Origin: JAFGTP01 sp964498725
Lineage (GTDB): Bacteria > Fidelibacterota > UBA2242 > JAFGTP01
NCBI GenBank assembly: GCA_964498725.1
Contig: CAZCHS010000070.1
Location: 1 to 17,883, forward strand
Reading direction: 5' to 3'
Length of the DNA: 17,883 bases
A model generated the notes under the pieces. The model saw only the letters and a program-made list of their open reading frames with translations, did not search any database and was not told the origin of the DNA. The translations under genes were made by a program, and so were the position numbers. How positions within the stretch are numbered: position 1 is the first letter of the stretch; each line of letters opens with the position of its first letter. Shown here piece after piece: positions 13,183-17,883 of the stretch.

Positions 13183-13590
13183 TCACTCACTGAAATGTAT
13201 TTCAAACAGTCTCAATGGACAAGCATTAACACAGAGTTCACAAACAATGCATTTTTCAGTGTTGAAAGCCAGCTGGCTGTTTTTATTCATCGTCAATGCC
13301 TCGGAAAAACAAACGGCAGTGCAGGCACCGCAATGGATGCAGTTATCTTCATGCCAATGAACTTTTTTCTCCACAGAATGGCAGGATATTCGATTATCGG
13401 TCAGATATTGTTTCGCTTTCTCGATATTGCTTTCCGGCGCTTCCATTTCCAGGAACAAAGTACCTTCTTCACCGGCACTGATATTGGCTTTGATGATATT
13501 GATCCTGATATCAAATTGCTTGACCAGATTATAAGTGATCGGTTCATTGGTTTCATCAGAAGGAAATGTCAATACGTATCGTTTTTTCAT
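13183..13590 (-). CDS. NIL-domain/2x[4Fe-4S] ferredoxin, homocysteine biosynthesis
   Basis: A 135-residue cytoplasmic protein with an N-terminal NIL domain (~2-75, ACT-like ferredoxin fold, first known from methionine ABC transporter NatA/MetN C-termini) fused to a bacterial-type ferredoxin. The cluster ligands are complete: Cys84, 87, 90, 94 in CIHCGACTAVC and Cys114, 117, 120, 124 in CIVCELCVNAC, i.e. two Cx2Cx2Cx3C motifs for two [4Fe-4S] clusters. This is the architecture of MA1822 of Methanosarcina acetivorans, which works with COG1900 (MA1821) to make homocysteine from aspartate semialdehyde and sulfide, presumably giving electrons for the reductive sulfur transfer. The gene stands 90 bp after the COG1900 gene on the same strand, as in methanogens. 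Function by homology and context; alternative electron-transfer roles cannot be excluded. Confidence 0.88.
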   Translation of the reverse strand: MKKRYVLTFPSDETNEPITYNLVKQFDIRINIIKANISAGEEGTLFLEMEAPESNIEKAKQYLTDNRISCHSVEKKVHWHEDNCIHCGACTAVCFSEALTMNKNSQLAFNTEKCIVCELCVNACPLRLFEIHFSE

Positions 13591-13612
13591 GATTGTCCTT
13601 TATTTTTTACCC

Positions 13613-13667
13613 CGAAATATGCGGAAAGAACGAAAAATTTTATTGTTCATTTTTTTCGTATATTTCG
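13613..13667. repeat. Imperfect inverted repeat between COG1900 and NIL-ferredoxin genes
   Basis: CGAAATAT (13613-13620) pairs with ATATTTCG (13660-13667). Pairing continues imperfectly inward (GCGGAAAGAAC against GTTCATTTTTTTCGT). It fills most of the 90-bp spacer and, with the CGTGGTTA flank, resembles the repeat phrase near 13057-13070. It might be a degraded element or an mRNA structure. Confidence 0.4.
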
Positions 13668-13680
13668 TGGTTAAAATTCT

Positions 13681-14835
13681 TCATTCTTTGTCTGTATTTA
13701 ATGGTTTCGTTATTGTATTATCTGGAAATAATTGGACGGGTTCTGTGAGCAGAAATTGATTCGATTCGATCTTTGTTTTGAGAATATCGGCAATTTGCCG
13801 CGCTTTGAACAGGCTGGACATGGGCGCTGTCCGAATTTTTTTATTTCGAAATTCCACAATTCCCGATTGCAATACCTCGTAATTAGTGGTTCCAATCTGT
13901 GGATGACCAAGGGTCCCGTAATCACAGATCACTGTTTCAATTTCCCGGTTTTTAATGGAAGCCCGTTTCGCCATATCGGCATCCAGTATCGGAATCGGTA
14001 TTCCCATGCCGATGAACATACTGACGCCATATTTCTCAAAATAGGCGGCTTTCAGAAACTCCGCTGACATTTGTTTCAGATCACCGGTAACGGCTATAGT
14101 GGCGGCATTACCGATCGGAATTCCTTTTTCATTTTTTGGGACACTGCGATTGAATTGGGTGCCATACCAGGTGACATATCCTTCCGCGCCACAGAGAAAT
14201 ATTCGCGTGCCAATGCCGATTGTACGAAAGTCAGGATCATTGAGTAAAGGACTTAGTTCACCGGATGTGGAATAATTAATATTTCCCAATTTCGGTAGCA
14301 GATTTCCCATGTAAGTATAGATAATTTTATTGGTGGTATTGGTTGCCGCCGGATAATTCTGATAAGCATTCCGCGGATTATAGAGATAAAATTCATTGAT
14401 ATTCTCTTTATTGATTGTGGTTTTAACGTAAGTGCCGGGATAACAATCAGTACCTTTGGCTTTGGCTTCCAGCACCACATCTTTGCCTTGCAGCAGGTCT
14501 TCAATAACATGGGCGCCGCCGTAAGTGGGTTCGCTTTCTGATTCGGCAGTAGCACCGACATAGGTATCCACCGCCGCCAATCCGCCGTAAGCCGGCACGT
14601 TATTTAACTTAATCTCCTCCATACGGGTGGGCGGGTCAGCATGGCCAAAGTTTATAAAAGCACCGGAAGAACACATGGCGCCAAAGGTCGCGGTTGTGAC
14701 CACGTCCACTTTTTGGGCAATTTCCTCAGCCGGTGTGTTTTCCGACATTTGTGAGACTTCTTCCGCTGTCAGGACAACAGCTTTTCCCTTTTTAATTTTT
14801 TCATTTATCTCTGCTACTGTTTTCTTTATTTTCAT
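13681..14835 (-). CDS. COG1900/DUF39 homocysteine biosynthesis enzyme
   Basis: A 384-residue DUF39 (COG1900) protein. Typical segments: KKTVAEINEKIKKGKAVVLTAEE at the start, VDVVTTATFGAMCSSGAF around Cys55, GGAHVIEDLLQGKDV (~106-120), KAKGTDCYPGT with Cys131, TIGIGTRIFLCGAEGYVTW (~205-223) and AVTGDLKQMS. Cys55 and Cys131 line up with the conserved cysteine pair studied in the Methanosarcina protein MA1821, thought to carry persulfide. There, COG1900 plus the NIL-ferredoxin incorporate sulfide into aspartate semialdehyde to give homocysteine, without homoserine or an acyl-homoserine. Many archaeal members carry C-terminal CBS domains; this one has none and ends in a short tail. It lies downstream of lysC and asd, which make its substrate, and 90 bp before its ferredoxin partner. 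The ribosome site (AAGAG) is modest and a possible promoter lies ~75 bp upstream. Confidence 0.9.
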   Translation of the reverse strand: MKIKKTVAEINEKIKKGKAVVLTAEEVSQMSENTPAEEIAQKVDVVTTATFGAMCSSGAFINFGHADPPTRMEEIKLNNVPAYGGLAAVDTYVGATAESESEPTYGGAHVIEDLLQGKDVVLEAKAKGTDCYPGTYVKTTINKENINEFYLYNPRNAYQNYPAATNTTNKIIYTYMGNLLPKLGNINYSTSGELSPLLNDPDFRTIGIGTRIFLCGAEGYVTWYGTQFNRSVPKNEKGIPIGNAATIAVTGDLKQMSAEFLKAAYFEKYGVSMFIGMGIPIPILDADMAKRASIKNREIETVICDYGTLGHPQIGTTNYEVLQSGIVEFRNKKIRTAPMSSLFKARQIADILKTKIESNQFLLTEPVQLFPDNTITKPLNTDKE

Positions 14836-14913
14836 AGTTCATACTCTTTCAATCTTATTCGAATTCATTTAATCAATTATGCCTGCAAAAATTTTCCCAT
14901 CTCTCATTTTCAT

Positions 14914-14942
14914 AGTATAATCAAATTTTTCTGCCGGATAAA
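14914..14942 (-). promoter_or_regulatory. Possible promoter before the COG1900 gene
   Basis: On the minus strand TATACT (plus 14914-14919) has a weak -35, TTTATC, 17 bases upstream (plus 14937-14942). It would give a ~70-nt leader. If used, the three sulfur-transfer genes can be transcribed without asd-lysC. Confidence 0.35.
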
Positions 14943-14948
14943 TTTGAT

Positions 14949-15069
14949 AGGGGCTGTCCAAAAGATACAATAATTTTAAAAATTCGGAATTATTTCATGT
15001 TTCACCGAATCGGACAACAGGAATTGTCCTCTACATTTTTTCACAACGGTTTTTTTGGGACAGCCTCCT
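14949..15069. mobile_element. Second GGCTGTCC-ended MITE-like element
   Basis: AGGGGCTGTCCAAAA (14949-14963) and TTTTGGGACAGCCTCCT (15053-15069) are inverted ends differing by two single-base gaps. The ends match those of the 2200-2342 element (GAGGCTGTCCCAAAA), but the interior is unrelated. It has its own hairpins, ATTCGG/CCGAAT (CCGAAT at 15005-15010) and GGACAA/TTGTCC (15012-15017/15024-15029). The element ends 8 bp from the lysC stop codon and lies between lysC and the COG1900 gene, fully non-coding. Confidence 0.65.
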
Positions 15070-15077
15070 ACAACTTT

Positions 15078-16448
15078 TCATTCAAAAAACGCTCTATGTA
15101 TGGCTCTTACAGCCCTGGTTTTATTTTCCTTTTTAATGATAAAATAAGTAGCCACGCTGGAGGCCCCGGAACATATAATATTTACATTGATTTTCTCTTC
15201 CGACAAAGCGCCGAACATACAGGCAGCAATGCCATGATTATCCGCCAGTCCTTTACCCACCGCCGCGACTAATGTCACATCATCGCTCAGCACAATTTCA
15301 TTAACCGCTTTCAGGCCCAGGCTCCTGGCATGGTTGTAAGCTTTTAGCAGATCTTTTTTATCCAGCAAAAAATTGATTGATGTCTGGGCCGTCAAAACCG
15401 TTTTAATGTTAATCTTTTCACGGTCAAAATCGCCGGTAACTTTCGCCAGAATTCCAGGTTTGATACCCACACCCGGGCCTTCCAGCCGAAGTACGCCGAA
15501 ATCATCGCTGGTAGTGACGCTTTTGATCACTTTTTCCGATACATCACTTTCATGGTCGATAATGGAATGAGGCTTGATTCCCTTTTCAGGTTCATTAATA
15601 TTAAATATGCGAATTGGAATATTATCGAACATCAGTGGTTCAATAGTACGGGGATGCAAAATTTTCGCACCAAAGTAGGCCAATTCCGCTGCTTCCGTAT
15701 AGTCCAGACGCTGAATTTCAATGGGATGATCGACAATTTTCGGGTCCGCGCTGAGGAAGCCCTTGACATCTTTCCAGATGTCGAGAGACTCGGCATTGAT
15801 ACATTTGGCAATGGAAGCCGCTGAATAATCACTGCCGCCCCGGCCCAGCAAAGTCACTTTGTTTTCTGCTGATATACCGTAAAATCCCGGCACAATAAAA
15901 ATTTTATCTTCCGCCAGATTCGCTTTTACTGGGTCATGGGAGCGATTAAAATCCACCGTGGCATTGCCGAACTCACCATCGGTGTATAAACCGATTTCTT
16001 CCGGCAATATTTCCACACAGTCAACCCCATTATCCTGCAAAACAGAAGTCAGAATGAGACTGCTCAGGCGTTCGCCGTAACTAAGCACCAGATCTTCCAG
16101 GAACAAGGGAATATCACCAATATAATGCATCCCCAACAGGTAGCGCTCCAGTTGATTGAGGCGCACGGTGGTTTTTTCGAATACTTCCTTTTGCAATATT
16201 GTTGACTGGATCAGGTCTTCAATGATCTGCTTTTTCATATCCGATAAGGATTCTGTCAGCCCTTTGATTTTCCCCCCATCGGACAAAATCACCGCTAAAT
16301 GCTCCGTCAGCAGATTGGTAATACCATAAAATGCCGATACCACGATCACGAGCGGACGATTGTATTCTTTTACCCTGCGGATAATGGTCTTCATGCCCTC
16401 TTTGTCACGAAGATTAGACCCGCCGAATTTCACAACAATTTTTTTCAT
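15078..16448 (-). CDS. lysC: Aspartokinase (monofunctional, two ACT domains)
   Basis: Aspartate kinase (EC 2.7.2.4), 456 residues, catalysing ATP-dependent phosphorylation of L-aspartate, the first step of the aspartate family. The amino-acid kinase domain holds VVKFGGSN (5-12), VVSAFYG (36-42), VLSYGERLS (121-129), LLGRGGSDYSAASIA (~200-213), DIWKDVKGFLSADP and GAKILHPRTIEPL (260-272). Two ACT domains follow (~318-385, GVLRLEGPGVGIKPGILAKV; ~395-456, VTLVAAVGKGLADNHGIAA), usually the site of feedback control by lysine or threonine. There is no homoserine dehydrogenase domain. One oddity: the common KFGGTS near the N-terminus reads KFGGSN. The ATG overlaps the asd stop (ATGA), so the two genes are coupled and give a direct supply of aspartate semialdehyde. 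Confidence 0.95.
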   Translation of the reverse strand: MKKIVVKFGGSNLRDKEGMKTIIRRVKEYNRPLVIVVSAFYGITNLLTEHLAVILSDGGKIKGLTESLSDMKKQIIEDLIQSTILQKEVFEKTTVRLNQLERYLLGMHYIGDIPLFLEDLVLSYGERLSSLILTSVLQDNGVDCVEILPEEIGLYTDGEFGNATVDFNRSHDPVKANLAEDKIFIVPGFYGISAENKVTLLGRGGSDYSAASIAKCINAESLDIWKDVKGFLSADPKIVDHPIEIQRLDYTEAAELAYFGAKILHPRTIEPLMFDNIPIRIFNINEPEKGIKPHSIIDHESDVSEKVIKSVTTSDDFGVLRLEGPGVGIKPGILAKVTGDFDREKINIKTVLTAQTSINFLLDKKDLLKAYNHARSLGLKAVNEIVLSDDVTLVAAVGKGLADNHGIAACMFGALSEEKINVNIICSGASSVATYFIIKKENKTRAVRAIHRAFFE

Positions 16449-17485
16449 CCGGACAGCAAACCTTTTTTATAGATCAATTCCGCATTCAGAACAGCGGCGC
16501 CGGCAGCCCCGCGAATAGTATTATGGGAGAGGGCAATGAATTTAAAATCCAACACCGGGCATTCCTGCAGCCGCCCGACACTGACCACCATGCCTTTGTC
16601 AATATTCCGCTGCAGTTTTGGTTGCGGCAAACTTTCTTCTTCAAAATAGACCACCGGTTGCTTCGGCGCCATGGGCAAGTCTAGTTCCTGGGGCTCGCCT
16701 CTGAACCCCGCCCAGCATTTTTTAATATCTTCGATCGTGGCTTTGGATTTTAATTTAATGGAAAGAGCTTCCAGATGGCCGTCAATCACCGGCACCCGGT
16801 TACACTGCGCACTGAAGATTATATCAACCTCCTTAACTTTTCCGTCTTTCACTGTTCCCAGAATTTTCAGGGGCTCAGTCTGCATTTTCCCCTCTTCATT
16901 ACCGATATAAGGAACAACATTGTCAATAATATCCAGGGAAGAAACACCGGGATAACCGGCCCCGGACAAGGCTTGCATGGTCACCACATGAACCGCATCA
17001 ACACCAAATTTATCCTGGATCGGTTTCAGTGGCAGAGCCATGCCAATGGTAGAACAATTAGGATTGGTAATGATAAATCCCTTTCCGTATTTTTGTTCTT
17101 TGATCAGCTCAAGATGGTCCGCATTGATTTCCGGGATCATCAGCGGGACGTCGGGATCAAACCGGTGGTTCCTGGAATTGGAGATCACAGCATAACCGGC
17201 TTTGGCGAATTCCACTTCGATCTCTCCGGCCACACCGGCATCCAATCCGGAAAACACAATCTGACAATCCAGATTTGGCTTACATTCCCGGACTTCCATC
17301 ATTGCAATGTTTTCCGGAATTGGCGTTTGCATGAACCAATTAACAGCATCTTTGTATATCTTACCGGCCGACCGCCTGGAAGCGGCAACCTCTGTTATTT
17401 CAAACCACGGATGATTTTCCAGCACCTGGATGAATTTCTGGCCAACACTTCCTGTTGCTCCCAAAATTCCAACTTTGATTTTCAT
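16445..17485 (-). CDS. asd: Aspartate-semialdehyde dehydrogenase (archaeal/fungal-type branch)
   Basis: EC 1.2.1.11, 346 residues; reduces aspartyl phosphate with NADPH to aspartate semialdehyde, the branch point for lysine, threonine and methionine. The Rossmann motif is GILGATGSVGQ (6-16); AASRRSAGK (34-42) fits the cofactor phosphate; the catalytic Cys144 is in TNPNCSTIGM; LSGAGYPGV (173-181) and the active-site His237 in RVPVIDGHLEA follow; SHNTIRGAAGAAVLNAEL lies at the C-terminus. The sequence style (NPNCSTIG, DGHLEAL, 'SLPQPKLQRN') is of the archaeal/fungal subgroup, not the E. coli type. AGGAG lies 8-12 bases before the ATG. It is the first gene of the minus-strand module and overlaps lysC by 4 bp. 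Confidence 0.95.
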   Translation of the reverse strand: MKIKVGILGATGSVGQKFIQVLENHPWFEITEVAASRRSAGKIYKDAVNWFMQTPIPENIAMMEVRECKPNLDCQIVFSGLDAGVAGEIEVEFAKAGYAVISNSRNHRFDPDVPLMIPEINADHLELIKEQKYGKGFIITNPNCSTIGMALPLKPIQDKFGVDAVHVVTMQALSGAGYPGVSSLDIIDNVVPYIGNEEGKMQTEPLKILGTVKDGKVKEVDIIFSAQCNRVPVIDGHLEALSIKLKSKATIEDIKKCWAGFRGEPQELDLPMAPKQPVVYFEEESLPQPKLQRNIDKGMVVSVGRLQECPVLDFKFIALSHNTIRGAAGAAVLNAELIYKKGLLSG

Positions 17486-17812
17486 TTTTTCAACTCCTGT
17501 TAATTGATATGTTTTCGATTGTTCAATTTATATTTTTTTAATTTTTTACTACCTTTTGAAATCATTAAAACCGGCCTGATTTTAATGAACAAAAAATTAA
17601 CAAACCCGAGAGAAAATAAAAACTGATAATTAGATATTCTACAAATATTTGTGAGATTGATAAAAATTTGTTAAAACTTCACATTCGGCCAATAAAAACA
17701 GGATTATTCTGATATATTCTAAATTTTCTATACACACTCTGTTTTCTTAAGCCGCAATATTTCATCATATGACACAAAAGAACTGTCATTTTCACAGTAT
17801 CATGGTCTCTAT
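17486..17812. other. AT-rich leader/spacer upstream of asd
   Basis: No gene was found here. Visible structures are an inverted repeat CATTAAAA (17563-17570)/TTTTAATG (17580-17587) around a 9-nt loop containing CCGGCC, and a perfect 12-bp palindrome ACAAATATTTGT (17641-17652). Either could be a leader hairpin or an operator for the module. No clear sigma-70 promoter with both boxes was found, and I recognise no SAM, lysine or other riboswitch. Confidence 0.4.
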
Positions 17813-17883
17813 CCTACATTATTCATAGAAATATGAACAATGCCCGCTTCGCGCCGATACGTTTCCTGCGGAAACTATCGGGA
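17813..17883. repeat. Second long copy of the CCTGCATTATTCAT element (truncated by window end)
   Basis: Bases 17813-17867 match 9108-9162 with about five differences, including ATATGAACAATGCCCGCTTCG. After a shorter middle part both reach CTATCGGGA (17875-17883 here, 9193-9201 there). The copy runs off the window, so its right end cannot be seen. Confidence 0.7.

Noticed and set aside
15078..16448. Bifunctional aspartokinase-homoserine dehydrogenase
   Set aside because: The protein ends after two ACT domains at 456 residues; no homoserine dehydrogenase domain follows.
16775..17503. 242-residue plus-strand reading frame opposite asd
   Set aside because: It is antisense to asd, whose motifs are unambiguous; the composition (His, Asn and Phe-rich) is that of a shadow frame.
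17486..17812. SAM or lysine riboswitch before asd
   Set aside because: Only one short stem and a palindrome are visible; no conserved core of these riboswitch classes was recognised.
1..17883. tRNA or rRNA genes
   Set aside because: No cloverleaf with GTTCRANYC-type T-arm plus matching acceptor stem and no rRNA segments were noticed; a covariance-model scan would be decisive.

Overview
The window looks like part of a Gram-negative, probably anaerobic bacterium of the FCB-type radiation (Bacteroidota, Calditrichota, Marinimicrobia, Cloacimonadota and similar lineages). The reasons are a carboxypeptidase-regulatory-domain/plug/beta-barrel outer-membrane receptor, signal-peptide-bearing secreted proteins, a pyruvate,phosphate dikinase, and three gene families (COG1900/DUF39, NIL-ferredoxin, COG2122/UPF0280) typical of anaerobes. 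No rRNA, tRNA or CRISPR was seen, so the lineage is not fixed.

Left part (1-2450): an AT-rich accessory region. It opens with the C-terminal part of a type IIG/PglX-like restriction-modification protein. A decayed C-terminal fragment of a RecG/AlbA_2-type protein follows, with 'TTQE' repeats, an internal stop and a surviving winged-helix ORF. Next is a short stand-alone DprA/SMF-like Rossmann protein. The following ~600 bp has no gene; it is packed with REP-like hairpins and holds a 143-bp MITE-like element with perfect 23-bp inverted ends.

Middle (2450-9400): a TonB-dependent-receptor-like outer membrane protein (minus strand), divergent from a 61-residue membrane protein and a 937-residue exported subtilase of tripeptidyl-peptidase-II type (plus strand). 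A strong terminator and a small BrnT/CopG-like toxin-antitoxin pair come next, then a dispersed repeat element with inverted ends.

Right part (9400-17500), all minus strand and in transcription order asd, lysC, COG1900/DUF39, NIL-ferredoxin, COG2122/UPF0280, ppdK. The first five make a coherent module. Aspartokinase and aspartate-semialdehyde dehydrogenase convert aspartate to aspartate semialdehyde. The COG1900 and NIL-ferredoxin proteins, as known from methanogens, turn aspartate semialdehyde plus sulfide directly into homocysteine, bypassing homoserine; COG2122 is the third protein linked to this route. Finding all five together in a bacterial-looking genome is the most interesting point of the window. 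ppdK has its own promoter and terminator. The spacers of the module have been invaded by repeats (a second GGCTGTCC-ended element, a half repeat and a long hairpin).
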